A stretch of 64,000 nt of DNA. Source: Endoryza foliicola. GTDB taxonomy: Bacteria; Bacteroidota; Bacteroidia; Chitinophagales; Chitinophagaceae. Under the pieces are notes generated by a model. It was not told the DNA's origin. It ran no database searches and was given only the letters and a program-made list of their open reading frames with translations. The translations under genes and the position numbers were made by a program. Within the stretch, counting starts at the first letter, position 1, and each line of letters begins with the position of its first letter. This document shows, one piece after another, positions 32,571 to 41,472 of this stretch. The stretch is taken from positions 2,108,001 to 2,172,000 of the forward strand of contig OZ245715.1 of the NCBI GenBank assembly GCA_965226965.1, given 5' to 3'.

Positions 32571-33572
32571 ATGGGCATTTTAAACTTTCAGAAACCCGAC
32601 AAAATTATCCTGCAAAAAGCAACGGATTTTGAAGCTCAATTCGAATTCCGCCCTCTTGAACCAGGATACGGTGTTACTATCGGCAACGCACTCCGTCGTG
32701 TATTGCTGAACTCTCTTGAAGGTTACGCTATTATCGGTATTCGCATTGAAGGTGTTGACCACGAGTTCGCTACCATCAAAGGCGTTACTGAAGATGTACT
32801 TGAAATCATCCTGAACTTGAAACAAGTTCGCTTCAAAAAGAAAGTGGATCAAGATATTTCTCAGGAAAAGATCTCATTGAGCATCAAAAACAGAGCTGAA
32901 TTCACAGCGGCCAATATTGGAGAAGCTACACAAAGCTTCGATATTATGAACCCTGAGCTCCTTATCTGTACACTTGATACCTCTGCTAAATTAGATATCG
33001 AATTAACCGTTGCTAAAGGCCGTGGTTACGTATCAGCAGAAGACAATAAAGTTAAAGACGCTCCTTTCGGATACATTCCTACCGATTCTATTTTCACGCC
33101 AATTAAAAACGTGAAATACGCTATCGAGAATACCCGTGTGGAACAACGTACCGACTTCGAGAAACTCATCATGGAAGTTTCTACAGATGGTACTATCCAC
33201 CCCGAAGAAGCTGTTAAACAAGCGAGCCGCATTTTGATCCAACACTTGATGATCATCACCGATGAAAACATCACTTTCGATTCTAAAGAAGATAAGAAAG
33301 AAGATGTGGTTGATGAACAAATGTTGCAATTGCGCAAGATCCTGAAAACTCCATTGGAAGATTTGGATCTGTCTGTTCGTGCTTTCAACTGTTTGAAAGC
33401 TGCGAAAATCAACAGCTTGAGCGAACTCGTTCAATACGAACAAGAAGACCTAATGAAATTCCGCAACTTCGGTCAAAAATCTTTGGCTGAAATTGAACAA
33501 GTATTGGCTGAAAGAGGCTTACACTTCGGAATGGATTTGAGCAAGTTGGGAGTAGATAAAGACGAACTGTAG
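32571..33572 (+). CDS. rpoA: RNA polymerase alpha subunit
   Basis: RpoA nucleates RNA polymerase assembly and binds activators and upstream DNA. The N-terminal domain covers about 1-230 (PLEPGYGVTIGNALRRVLL and the ISLSIKN region). After an acidic linker (DSKEDKKEDVVDEQ) comes the C-terminal domain at about 255-333 (LSVRAFNCLKAAKINSLSEL, FGQKSLAEIEQVL). The 333-residue length is normal. An AT-rich stop-codon repeat follows the TAG. Confidence 0.98.
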   Translation: MGILNFQKPDKIILQKATDFEAQFEFRPLEPGYGVTIGNALRRVLLNSLEGYAIIGIRIEGVDHEFATIKGVTEDVLEIILNLKQVRFKKKVDQDISQEKISLSIKNRAEFTAANIGEATQSFDIMNPELLICTLDTSAKLDIELTVAKGRGYVSAEDNKVKDAPFGYIPTDSIFTPIKNVKYAIENTRVEQRTDFEKLIMEVSTDGTIHPEEAVKQASRILIQHLMIITDENITFDSKEDKKEDVVDEQMLQLRKILKTPLEDLDLSVRAFNCLKAAKINSLSELVQYEQEDLMKFRNFGQKSLAEIEQVLAERGLHFGMDLSKLGVDKDEL

Positions 33573-33607
33573 TTAATTAATAATTAAGAATTAATAATTA
33601 ATAATTG
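33573..33607 (+). repeat. AT-rich stop-codon repeat between rpoA and rplQ
   Basis: TTAATTAATAATTAAG and continuing AATTAATAATT text begins right behind the rpoA stop codon. It is followed by GAAGGGCTCTGCCCTTCAG, a small hairpin of its own. The repeat thus lies inside an essential operon. Confidence 0.85.
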
Positions 33608-33687
33608 AAGGGCTCTGCCCTTCAGTTGAAATTTGAAAATGTAGATTGCAATTCCTGACACGGTGCAATCGAATAAAACTAAAAGTC

Positions 33688-34176
33688 ATGCGTCACGGAG
33701 ACAAAATCAACAACCTTAGCAGAACGGCTTCACACCGTAAAGCGTTGTTAACAAACCTCGCTATTGAGCTGATCGCTCACAAGCGTATCGTTACTACTTT
33801 AGCGAAAGCAAAAGCTTTGCGCGTATTCGTAGAACCCATCATTACAAAAGCTAAAGAAAACACCACTCACCAACGTCGTGTTGTATTTGGTTACTTGCAG
33901 AACAAAGAAGCAGTGAAAGAATTGTTTAGCACTGTTGCTGATAAAGTTGCAGGTCGTCCTGGTGGATATACTCGTATCATCAAATTGGGTCAACGTATGG
34001 GTGATAACGCCGAAACTGCGTTGATTGAATTGGTTGATTTCAACGAAATCTACGGTAAAGGAAAAGAAGAAGTTAAGGAAACTGCTAAGAAAACACGTCG
34101 TAGCCGCGCTCCTAAAAAAGCTGGTGCCGACGAAGCTGCTGAAACACCTTCTACTGAAGAAAAATCAGCTGAATAA
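33688..34176 (+). CDS. rplQ: 50S ribosomal protein L17
   Basis: The ATG at 33688 gives the standard start MRHGDKINNLSRTASHRKAL; the longer in-frame start at 33646 lies in non-conserved sequence. The core L17 domain (about 1-118, including IVTTLAKAKALRVFVEPIIT and RVVFGYLQNK) is followed by a Lys/Glu-rich tail of ~45 residues, common in this phylum. It ends the cluster at a strong terminator. Confidence 0.96.
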   Translation: MRHGDKINNLSRTASHRKALLTNLAIELIAHKRIVTTLAKAKALRVFVEPIITKAKENTTHQRRVVFGYLQNKEAVKELFSTVADKVAGRPGGYTRIIKLGQRMGDNAETALIELVDFNEIYGKGKEEVKETAKKTRRSRAPKKAGADEAAETPSTEEKSAE

Positions 34177-34205
34177 TTCGATGTTGAATTCATTCAATAT
34201 AAAAG

Positions 34206-34236
34206 GCCCCGAGTTTTTTACTTGGGGCTTTTTTTT
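34206..34236 (+). terminator. Intrinsic terminator of the infA-rplQ cluster
   Basis: GCCCCGAG (34206-34213) pairs with CTTGGGGC (34221-34228), allowing one G-U pair, and is followed by eight T. Confidence 0.9.
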
Positions 34237-34300
34237 GACTTTTTTAAAGCATTTCAACAAGGTTTTGCACCTTCCTGAACCTTGCTGTGAGAAACTGTTC

Positions 34301-34331
34301 TTTGTTAAATGGGCTCGCACCCCTAATTTCG
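34301..34331 (+). promoter_or_regulatory. carA promoter, TTTG-N19-TAATTTCG
   Basis: TTTG at 34301-34304 and TAATTTCG at 34324-34331 are spaced by 19 bases, the expected Bacteroidota arrangement. The ATG of carA follows 15 nt later. This is the most complete promoter seen in the window. Confidence 0.7.
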
Positions 34332-34346
34332 CGAAGTTTTAAAATT

Positions 34347-35462
34347 ATGCATATACAACAAGATCCTCCGCCTCCTGCCGTGCTTTTACTGGAAGACGGC
34401 ACCGTTCACTACGGTACTGCGTTTGGTAAAATTGGAACGACTACCGGTGAAATCTGTTTTAATACCGGAATGACCGGTTACCAAGAAGTATTTACAGACC
34501 CTAGTTACTACGGTCAAATCATTATCATGAACAGCGTGCACATCGGGAACTACGGTGTGAAAGACACCGATGTTGAATCTGATTCTGTAAAGATCAGAGG
34601 GATGATTGGACGTAACCTAGAAGAGCAATTTAGCCGCAAAATGGCGAATGCTTCTTTGGAAACCTACCTCATTGCCAACAACATCGTTTGTATTGAAGGC
34701 GTAGATACCAGAGCCTTGGTAAGTCACGTGCGCGAAAAAGGCGCCATGAACTGCATCATTTCTTCTGAGATCTTGGATGTAGAAGAATTGAAAAAAGAAT
34801 TGGCCAAATGTCCTTCAATGGAAGGCCTAGAGCTCGCTTCAGTAGTTACAACCAAAGAAGCTTATAACTTGGGAAATCCTGAATCACCCATTCGCATTGC
34901 AGTGATGGATTTTGGAACCAAACAACACATTCTTCAATGTATGGTTGACCGCGGCGCTTATTTGAAAGTATTCCCCGCTAAAACCAAATTGGAAACCTTG
35001 AAAGAATTCAACCCCGTTGGATACTTTATATCGAATGGTCCCGGCGATCCTTCTGTGATGGATTATGCGATCGATACCGTTAAAGCCATTTTAGGCGAGA
35101 ATAAGCCCACTTTTGGCATCTGTTTAGGTCATCAGCTTATTGCTCTAGCGAGTGGCGTAGAAACGTTGAAATTGCACCACGGCCATCGCGGTTTGAACCA
35201 CCCGGTTAAAAACCTCAAAACAGGATTGTGTGAAGTAACCACTCAAAACCATGGTTTTGGTGTAAATCCTGATTCTTTGAGTAAGGCCCCCGATGTGGAA
35301 GTAACCCATATCAACCTGAACGATGATTCTATCGAAGGTATTCGCTTGAAAAGCAAACCTGCATTCTCGGTACAATACCACCCTGAGAGCACTCCGGGTC
35401 CGCACGATAGCCGTTACTTGTTCGATGATTTCATAACCATGATCAAGCAAACCTTGAATTAA
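34347..35462 (+). CDS. carA: Carbamoyl-phosphate synthase small (glutaminase) subunit
   Basis: CarA releases ammonia from glutamine for carbamoyl phosphate, used in pyrimidine and arginine synthesis. The ATG at 34347 gives 371 residues; the in-frame start at 34287 would place the promoter inside the gene. The N-terminal CPSase domain shows LEDGTVHYGTAFG and FNTGMTGYQEVFTDPSYYGQ. The amidotransferase domain has the Cys in TFGICLGHQLIALASG and His-Glu in YHPESTPGP. The large subunit carB is not downstream. Confidence 0.96.
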   Translation: MHIQQDPPPPAVLLLEDGTVHYGTAFGKIGTTTGEICFNTGMTGYQEVFTDPSYYGQIIIMNSVHIGNYGVKDTDVESDSVKIRGMIGRNLEEQFSRKMANASLETYLIANNIVCIEGVDTRALVSHVREKGAMNCIISSEILDVEELKKELAKCPSMEGLELASVVTTKEAYNLGNPESPIRIAVMDFGTKQHILQCMVDRGAYLKVFPAKTKLETLKEFNPVGYFISNGPGDPSVMDYAIDTVKAILGENKPTFGICLGHQLIALASGVETLKLHHGHRGLNHPVKNLKTGLCEVTTQNHGFGVNPDSLSKAPDVEVTHINLNDDSIEGIRLKSKPAFSVQYHPESTPGPHDSRYLFDDFITMIKQTLN

Positions 35463-35483
35463 TCAATTCGCATCATAACTTTA

Positions 35484-35514
35484 AAGGCCGTTCTACCAAA
35501 GAATGGCCTTTTTT
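35484..35514 (+). terminator. Intrinsic terminator after carA
   Basis: AAGGCCGTTCT (35484-35494) pairs with AGAATGGCCTT (35500-35510) around a 5-nt loop, and T residues follow. It confirms that carA is a single-gene transcript. An AT-rich repeat runs on directly from it (35514-35545). Confidence 0.9.
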
Positions 35515-35577
35515 AATTAATAATTAGAGAATCAATAATTAATAATGGAGCAGCTGTAGCGATTACAGATAAATGGC

Positions 35578-36564
35578 ATGAAGAAAGCATTGTTGATATT
35601 TGTAATGATTTTTTTAGGCTTGTCGGGGATGGGTCAAGCTTCAGACTCTTGGAAAACGGCCAGAGCTTTTTTGAGTGCCTATAAATCGGAGGTTCGCAAT
35701 AGTATTCAGTTACGTGAAATGGGATTGAAGATCCAACAACTGAAAGATACGATGGACAGGGTAAGAGTGGCGTATTTGTGGGTCACGAACAATATTCGCT
35801 ACGACTGTGAAGGAATGAAAGCAAAGAATTCCAGATGGGCGCTAGACAGTGTATTGAAGAATCGAAAGGCTGTTTGCGCTGGCTATGTAAATGTGTTTCG
35901 CAATCTGTGCACAGCTGCGGGAGTGGTTTGTGAAGATATTAGTGGCTTTGGCAGATCAGGATACGAAGATTTGGAACTGAAACTGGATACCGTAAAAACT
36001 AATCACACCTGGAACGCTTATCGCGATCAAGGCAAATGGTATTTGGTAGACATAACATGGGCAAGTGGATTTACGGATGATAGTTGCCGTGAGTTCAAAG
36101 CCAATAGGAACGATTGGTACTTCAATACCGATCCGGTCAAGTTTAGGTGGGATCATTACCCAATCGAACCCAATTGGCAGCTAACGGCAGATACACTTGC
36201 TTGGACCGTTTTCAAGCAGCTGCCTTTATTGAACGAGTTGATCACTGAAACCACTGTAGAAGAATTCTATCCATCTCGAATACTATTGCAAAAGAAAATA
36301 GGAGACACCGTACAATTTAAAGTAAGAAGCAAAGAGTATTATCCCTTTGTAAAATTCAGCAGTAGAAAAAATCCCGATTTGAACGAAACGGTGGTTCCCT
36401 TTCAGAAGGACGATTGGTATACTGTTACCTATCGCATTCGAAAAGAAGGCAACTACGATTTGCAAGTAGACTTCGTTCCTCAACGCATCATTCCTACCGG
36501 AGCAGGAAGAACCTATGTGACGTATCCGGATTTGATTTATAAGGTGGAAGCGAGAGGAGAGTAA
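35578..36564 (+). CDS. Exported transglutaminase-like protein
   Basis: The 328-residue protein has a signal peptide (ALLIFVMIFLGLSGMGQ) and a transglutaminase-like core. The putative triad is Cys in KAVCAGYVNVFRNLC (near 100), His in TNHTWNAYRDQ (near 143) and Asp in YLVDITWASGF (near 158). Family members act as cysteine proteases or as cross-linkers; which one applies cannot be told. The C-terminal ~120 residues form a beta-rich domain. The gene ends in an AT-rich stop-codon repeat and a long purine-rich array. Confidence 0.88.
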   Translation: MKKALLIFVMIFLGLSGMGQASDSWKTARAFLSAYKSEVRNSIQLREMGLKIQQLKDTMDRVRVAYLWVTNNIRYDCEGMKAKNSRWALDSVLKNRKAVCAGYVNVFRNLCTAAGVVCEDISGFGRSGYEDLELKLDTVKTNHTWNAYRDQGKWYLVDITWASGFTDDSCREFKANRNDWYFNTDPVKFRWDHYPIEPNWQLTADTLAWTVFKQLPLLNELITETTVEEFYPSRILLQKKIGDTVQFKVRSKEYYPFVKFSSRKNPDLNETVVPFQKDDWYTVTYRIRKEGNYDLQVDFVPQRIIPTGAGRTYVTYPDLIYKVEARGE

Positions 36565-36645
36565 TTAATAATTAATAGTTAATAATTAATAATGGAACAG
36601 CCGGGAGTAATTAATAATTAATTAAGTAATAATTAATAATGAAAC
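36562..36645 (+). repeat. AT-rich stop-codon repeats, two copies
   Basis: Two units of the TAATTAATAATTAATAG type lie at 36562-36592 and 36607-36640. Each is followed by GGAACAGCCGGGA or GAAACAGCCGGGA. The first contains the stop codon of the transglutaminase-like gene. Confidence 0.85.
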
Positions 36646-36689
36646 AGCCGGGATACAAGAGGGAGGAGGGAGGATGGAAGATGAGAGAA

Positions 36690-37118
36690 AGAAGAGGGGC
36701 AGGAACAGGTGGAATACAGGAACGAGGATGAGAGGAGGCGAGGAAAGAGGAGATAAAGAGAAAGAAGAGGAGCAGGAACAGGGGGAATACAGGAACGAGG
36801 AAAGGAGGAGGCGAGGAAAGAGGAGATAGAGAGAAAGAAGAGGGGCAGGAACAGGGGGAATACAGGAACGAGGATGAGAGGAGGCGAGGAAAGTGGAGAT
36901 AAAGAGAAAGAAGAGGAGCAGGAACAGGGGGAATACAGGAACGAGGAAACGAGGAGACGAGGAAAGAGGAGATAGAGAGAAAGAAGAGGAGCAGGAACAG
37001 GGGGAATACAGGAACGAGGAAAGGAGGAGGCGAGGAAAGAGGAGATAAAGAGAAAGAAGAGGAGCAGGAACAGGGGGGATAGTGGAATGAGGAAAAGTGG
37101 AGACGTTGAAAGAAGAAA
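36690..37118. repeat. 73-bp purine-rich tandem repeat, six copies
   Basis: CAGGAACAGG recurs at 36700, 36773, 36846, 36919, 36992 and 37065, an exact period of 73. The plus strand is almost entirely A and G (GAGGAGGCGAGGAAAGAGGA), and the last copy is degenerate. Since 73 is not a multiple of three, every minus-strand frame stays open and reads a Ser/Pro/Leu-rich pattern; this is a composition effect. The remaining bases to 37342 hold a GC-rich element (37133-37174) and a CGCGCACTTCGCGG repeat (37235-37275). Confidence 0.92.
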
Positions 37119-37312
37119 AATAGAGTAACTGCCTGCGCTGCGAAACCGCTGCGATCGCTGCGCCGCTGCGGTGAATGAGAAAAATCGAGAATCGGGATGA
37201 TGGAAAAGATGATGAATGCAACACAAGCATTCTTCGCGACCACTCTGCGCACTCCGCGCACTTCGCGGTGAACCCAAATCTGTCTCCCAAAAAGTAATTC
37301 CGTTTTTTATAG

Positions 37313-37320
37313 TACTTTCG
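37313..37320 (+). promoter_or_regulatory. aroQ -7 box TACTTTCG
   Basis: TACTTTCG is one base from TAnnTTTG and lies 22 nt before the aroQ ATG, after the repeat-rich interval. Confidence 0.5.
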
Positions 37321-37342
37321 ACAACACAATCAAGAACACACA

Positions 37343-37759
37343 ATGAAGATTGCAATTATCAATGGACCGAATTTGAACTTACTGGGTAAGCGAGAACCCG
37401 GCATCTATGGCGCTGAAAGTTTTGAGTCTTTTTTCGAAACCTTAAAAGCCAAGTTTCCTGCTATCGATTTTCATTATTACCAAAGCAATGTAGAGGGCGA
37501 ATTGATCAACGAATTGCAACGTGTAGGATTCAGCTATGATGGCATTATTATGAATCCGGGTGGATATACCCATACCAGCGTCGCTATTGGCGATTGCATC
37601 GCCGCCATTACTACTCCGGTAATAGAAGTACATATCAGTAATGTACATGCGCGTGAAGATTTTCGCAAGCTTTCTCATGTATCAGCCAAAGCAAAGGGTA
37701 CCATTGCAGGTTTGGGATTGAAGGGGTATGAGTTGGCGGTGATGGCGTTGGATAATTAA
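37343..37759 (+). CDS. aroQ: 3-Dehydroquinate dehydratase, type II
   Basis: AroQ makes 3-dehydroshikimate in the shikimate pathway that feeds chorismate to TrpE. The 138-residue flavodoxin-like protein shows NGPNLNLLGKREPGIYG with the active-site Tyr, SNVEGELINELQ, MNPGGYTHTSVAIGD, EVHISNVHAREDFR with the catalytic His, and GTIAGLGLKGYELA. Length is normal. The stop codon TAA lies inside an AT-rich repeat. Confidence 0.97.
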   Translation: MKIAIINGPNLNLLGKREPGIYGAESFESFFETLKAKFPAIDFHYYQSNVEGELINELQRVGFSYDGIIMNPGGYTHTSVAIGDCIAAITTPVIEVHISNVHAREDFRKLSHVSAKAKGTIAGLGLKGYELAVMALDN

Positions 37760-38068
37760 TAATTAACAATTAATAATTAATAATGAAACAGCCGGCAGTC
37801 TACCTGATTAAATATCGGAGGCTAATCTGTGGGAATCTGTAATAATTTGTGTATTCTGTGGTCAAAAAAAGCCTAAAGCCCAATGCCTAATACACAGAAC
37901 TCAATAACTCAAAACTTGATCTAAAGGGTATCTGTGGTGAAAAATAGGGGGGAGGGTTTTACTTTGGAAGCAGACAAATATTACATGTACTTTTTTTAAT
38001 AATATTCTTACAATGACGAGGCCCGTTGCGCAGCAACGGGCCTCAATTCTTAATTCTTGACTCTTAAT
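37760..38068. repeat. Gene-free interval with AT-rich repeats and heptamers
   Basis: An AT-rich repeat continues to 37784 and is followed by GAAACAGCCGGCAGTC. A short heptamer run lies at 37870-37893 (CCTAAAGCCCAATG). A 12-bp stem hairpin is at 38018-38044, and an inverted AT-rich repeat (38045-38071) belongs to the 3' end of the convergent gene. No gene is seen. Confidence 0.7.
38018..38044 (-). terminator. 12-bp stem hairpin behind the MORN-like gene
   Basis: GAGGCCCGTTGC (38018-38029) and GCAACGGGCCTC (38033-38044) are exact complements around a 3-nt loop. No T-run follows on either strand. Its place between two convergent genes suggests a bidirectional barrier to transcription. Confidence 0.6.
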
Positions 38069-38722
38069 TTACGCTCCGCCGGTTCCTCCATCTCTCACTT
38101 TGATCTTCTTCTTTCCTTCATTTTTCTTTTCAAATTCCAGCACTTCTTTAGGCTTTACCGTTTCTTTTTTAGCAGCAGGTGGTGCTGCCGGAGCTGTTTG
38201 TGGGGTTTCCAATTTACCAAATTCATACTTTTCAGATCTTATTAAGCCACCATCTGAATTGTAATAACGCCAAATTCCATGTTTCAAAGAAGCCCCTTCA
38301 TTTTTCACCACTACTTTTCTGTAGGAATCTAATTTATCCAAGTCTTCCACCATAATGGTGTCGTACTGTTTTTCAGGGTTAATGGCTATCCAACTTTGTT
38401 CAAGGCGAAGATCACCCATTGAACTAAAGTAGCGGCATACACCGTCTTTCATACCCCAACGGTAATTTTCAATGCCCACCAAATCGCCCATTAAGCTGAA
38501 TAATTTCCACTCGCCCTCTTTTTTATCGTTCTTGTAATATCCCTCTTCTTCGTAGCCCGGTTCGCCCCTTACGGTCTCGTATCGATGGATCCAAGGACCC
38601 TGTTTTCTGCCCTGCATATCCACTCTATTCATGGTATCGCCACTGCTGTTGATCGTGAAGTCTTTCCATTGGCCGAAACCGCTCACGGAAATCAAGAGAA
38701 GAAAAGAAAAAATCAAGCGCAT
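38069..38722 (-). CDS. Exported MORN-variant repeat protein
   Basis: The 217-residue protein has a signal peptide (LIFSFLLLISVSGFGQ) and repeats of the MORN-variant type: MQGRKQGPWIHRYETVRG, GYYKNDKKEGEWKLFS, YRWGMKDGVCRYFSSMG and LKHGIWRYYNSDGGLIRSE. The C-terminal ~45 residues are Pro/Ala then Lys/Glu rich. Such repeats are common in Bacteroidota; YwqK-like proteins share them, but no toxin partner is nearby. The function is unknown. Confidence 0.8.
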   Translation of the reverse strand: MRLIFSFLLLISVSGFGQWKDFTINSSGDTMNRVDMQGRKQGPWIHRYETVRGEPGYEEEGYYKNDKKEGEWKLFSLMGDLVGIENYRWGMKDGVCRYFSSMGDLRLEQSWIAINPEKQYDTIMVEDLDKLDSYRKVVVKNEGASLKHGIWRYYNSDGGLIRSEKYEFGKLETPQTAPAAPPAAKKETVKPKEVLEFEKKNEGKKKIKVRDGGTGGA

Positions 38723-38766
38723 GTTTTGTAAGTTTATACAGTTAAAAACGAAATACCTTCCGTTTT

Positions 38767-41409
38767 ATGATACCAAAATTACTGCAAAAGCCCTGCCGCC
38801 TTTCCATTTTAACAGGAATTCTAGGTTTGGCTTGTTTTTTCCCGACGTTTGCTCAAATTAAGCCCACATTAGCCGCAGATCGCATGAAAGCGCCTGCCCA
38901 ACGTACTTTGTTGGAACACAAGTCGATGTTGAAAGAATCGAATTTTAAAAACATTGGACCGTCTATCCAAGGCGGTCGGGTAGTAGATCTCGAAGTAAAT
39001 GCCGATGATCCTACAGAGTTCTATGTAGCCTATGCTACCGGTGGCTTGTGGTACACCAAAAACAATGGTCAAAGTTTGGTGCCCATTTTCGATTCTGAAG
39101 CCATCATGACCATTGGCGATATAGCCGTAAACTGGAAAACCCATACCATTTGGGTAGGTACCGGCGAAGTAAACAGCAGCCGTTCTTCTTATGCGGGAAC
39201 GGGTGTTTATAAGAGCTCTAATAATGGTAAGACTTGGGAATTCCTTGGTCTTCCCGAAACACATCATATTGGAAAAGTATTGCTGGATCCCAACGACAAC
39301 AATACTGCATGGGTGGCTGCTCTTGGCCATCTCTATTCGCCAAACAAAGAACGCGGGGTTTACAAAACCACTGATGGTGGCAAAACCTGGAAGCAAACAC
39401 TTTCAGTTGATGATAACACAGGTGCCATCGATATTGATCTCAACCCATCGAATCCCAAGGAATTGTATGCTGCTATGTGGTACCGTACTCGTAGTGCCTG
39501 GAATTTTGTGGGAAGCGGCAAAACAAGTGGAATTTACAAGAGTACCGATGGTGGTGATTCATGGCAGTTGGCAACGGGTGCCGGCTCCGGATTTCCGAGC
39601 GGGGATGGTTTAGGCCGAATAGGTCTTGCCGTTTATCCCAAGAATCCCAATATCGTATTTGCAGTGCTCGATAATCAAACTCCTAAGCCGGCAACTACCG
39701 GTGCTGTGGCAGATACCAATTTTAAGGTGAGTGACTTTAAAAGCATTACAAAAGAACAATTCGCAGCACTCGATAATAAAAAGCTGGAGAGTTTTTTAAG
39801 AAAGAATCGCATGCCTGCAAAGTATACCGCAGCTTCTGTGAAAGAGTTGGTGGCTACCGACAAAGTGGCTCCCAATAGTTTGTATGTTTACTTGGATGTA
39901 GACGATGGATTTACCAATACAGGCATTTATGGATGTCAGGTTTACAAAAGTGAAGATGCCGGAAAAACCTGGAAACTCACACACGAGAAAGAGATCGGTA
40001 TTTTCAGTACGTATGGATATTATTTCGCCAAGATCTTTGTTTCTCCTTACAATGAAAACAAACTTTGGATTGTTGGTGTTCCCTTGCAACTTTCTATTGA
40101 CGGTGGTAAAACGTTTAAAAGCATTGACAAAGGAAACGTTCACTCCGATCACCATGCTGTATGGGTGAACCCTAAAAGAGATTCGCATGTAATCAATGGG
40201 AACGACGGTGGAGCTAATATTACCTATGACGATGGTGATACTTGGTTCAAAATAAATACGCCTCCTGTTGGACAATTCTATTCTGTTATTACTGATGATG
40301 CCAAACCTTACAATGTATATGGTGGTTTGCAAGATAACAATGTTTGGTACGGCCCTTCTACACACAAAGAAGACATTGGTTGGATCGACAACGGTGAATA
40401 CTCTTACAAAGCACTAGTTGGGGGTGATGGTATGCAAGTTCAAGTGGATACCAGAGATAACACCACCGTATATGCGGGAAGTCAATTTGGTAACTATGTT
40501 CGAATGAACCGTGTTACACGCAGTGACATGAAGCGCATTCGCCCATCCCATGAATTAGGTGAAGCGCCTCTTCGATTCAATTGGGAAACGCCCATTCTAC
40601 TGAGCAAGCACAATCAAGATGTATTTTACTACGGTACCAACAAGTTTCACCGTTCATTGAACAAAGCCGAAACTTTAGAAACTCTAAGCGGCGATCTTAC
40701 CAACGGCAAGAAAGAAGGCAATGTACCTTTCGGTTCTACCACAAGTATTGCAGAATCTCCTTTGAAATTCGGCTTGTTGTATGTAGGTACCGATGATGGT
40801 AATATTCATATCTCGAAAGATGGTGGTTATACTTGGAACAAAATCAGTTCTAATTTACCACAAGGTTTATGGGTAAGCCATGTTCAACCTTCGCAGTACA
40901 AAGAAGGACGTGTGTTTGTAACATTGAACGGATACCGAAACGACCATTTCTTGCCTTATTTATTTGTAAGCGATGACTACGGTACCACTTGGAAGCAAAT
41001 AGGAAAAGACCTGCCATTTGAGCCTTTGAATGTAGTGAAAGAAGATCCTAAACAAGAGAAGATATTATACGTAGGAAGTGATGGAGGATTGTATGTAAGC
41101 ATTGATGGCGGTGCTGGCTTTATGGCCTGGAATGCCGGATTGCCAAAATCCATTCCTGTTCATGATATTGCTATCCAGGTTCGTGAGAATGATATTGTAT
41201 TAGGTACCCACGGTAGAAGTTTGTTTGTATCGAAATTGACCGCAGTTCAAGAACTGTTGACCAACGCTGAATTGCACCAAAAAAAGCAAGCAGAGGTTGA
41301 TAAAATGATTTCGGTTGCCAGTGGTGGCGCTGCAAAAGATTTGTTTAGTAGAGAAGGGATTGAGGTAGAATGTCCAACCATTGAACCTCCAAAGAAGAAG
41401 AAAAAATAA
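38767..41409 (+). CDS. Large exported BNR/sortilin-like beta-propeller protein
   Basis: The 880-residue protein has a signal peptide (LTGILGLACFFPTFAQ) and many BNR/Asp-box repeats, for example KSSNNGKTWEFLGL, KTTDGGKTWKQTL, KSTDGGDSWQLAT, ISKDGGYTWNKISS and VSDDYGTTWKQIG. These make one or two seven-bladed or ten-bladed propellers, as in sortilin-type or xyloglucanase-type proteins. The catalytic acids of glycosidases cannot be assigned. The C-terminus is Lys-rich and has no sorting domain. Confidence 0.85.
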   Translation: MIPKLLQKPCRLSILTGILGLACFFPTFAQIKPTLAADRMKAPAQRTLLEHKSMLKESNFKNIGPSIQGGRVVDLEVNADDPTEFYVAYATGGLWYTKNNGQSLVPIFDSEAIMTIGDIAVNWKTHTIWVGTGEVNSSRSSYAGTGVYKSSNNGKTWEFLGLPETHHIGKVLLDPNDNNTAWVAALGHLYSPNKERGVYKTTDGGKTWKQTLSVDDNTGAIDIDLNPSNPKELYAAMWYRTRSAWNFVGSGKTSGIYKSTDGGDSWQLATGAGSGFPSGDGLGRIGLAVYPKNPNIVFAVLDNQTPKPATTGAVADTNFKVSDFKSITKEQFAALDNKKLESFLRKNRMPAKYTAASVKELVATDKVAPNSLYVYLDVDDGFTNTGIYGCQVYKSEDAGKTWKLTHEKEIGIFSTYGYYFAKIFVSPYNENKLWIVGVPLQLSIDGGKTFKSIDKGNVHSDHHAVWVNPKRDSHVINGNDGGANITYDDGDTWFKINTPPVGQFYSVITDDAKPYNVYGGLQDNNVWYGPSTHKEDIGWIDNGEYSYKALVGGDGMQVQVDTRDNTTVYAGSQFGNYVRMNRVTRSDMKRIRPSHELGEAPLRFNWETPILLSKHNQDVFYYGTNKFHRSLNKAETLETLSGDLTNGKKEGNVPFGSTTSIAESPLKFGLLYVGTDDGNIHISKDGGYTWNKISSNLPQGLWVSHVQPSQYKEGRVFVTLNGYRNDHFLPYLFVSDDYGTTWKQIGKDLPFEPLNVVKEDPKQEKILYVGSDGGLYVSIDGGAGFMAWNAGLPKSIPVHDIAIQVRENDIVLGTHGRSLFVSKLTAVQELLTNAELHQKKQAEVDKMISVASGGAAKDLFSREGIEVECPTIEPPKKKKK

Positions 41410-41425
41410 AGGCCGAGCAGCCTTC

Positions 41426-41471
41426 AAAGTCCCAAATTCGTCTTATAATGAGCGAAATTTGGGACTTTTTT
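41426..41471 (+). terminator. Intrinsic terminator ending two bases before the next ATG
   Basis: AAGTCCCAAATTCG (41426-41439) pairs with CGAAATTTGGGACTT (41452-41466), with one bulged A, and is followed by seven T. The next gene starts with ATG at 41473, so the T-run is the only untranslated sequence before it. Confidence 0.85.
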
Positions 41472-41472
41472 T

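Noticed and set aside
34287..34346. Longer carA start at 34287
   Set aside because: The TTTG-N19-TAATTTCG promoter lies within this stretch and the residues are not CarA-like.
36611..37355. Three overlapping minus-strand frames of 216-240 codons rich in Ser, Pro and Leu
   Set aside because: All three frames are open because the array is a 73-bp purine repeat whose complement lacks stop codons. The repeated peptide is the same in shifted frames, and no start signal or family is recognised.
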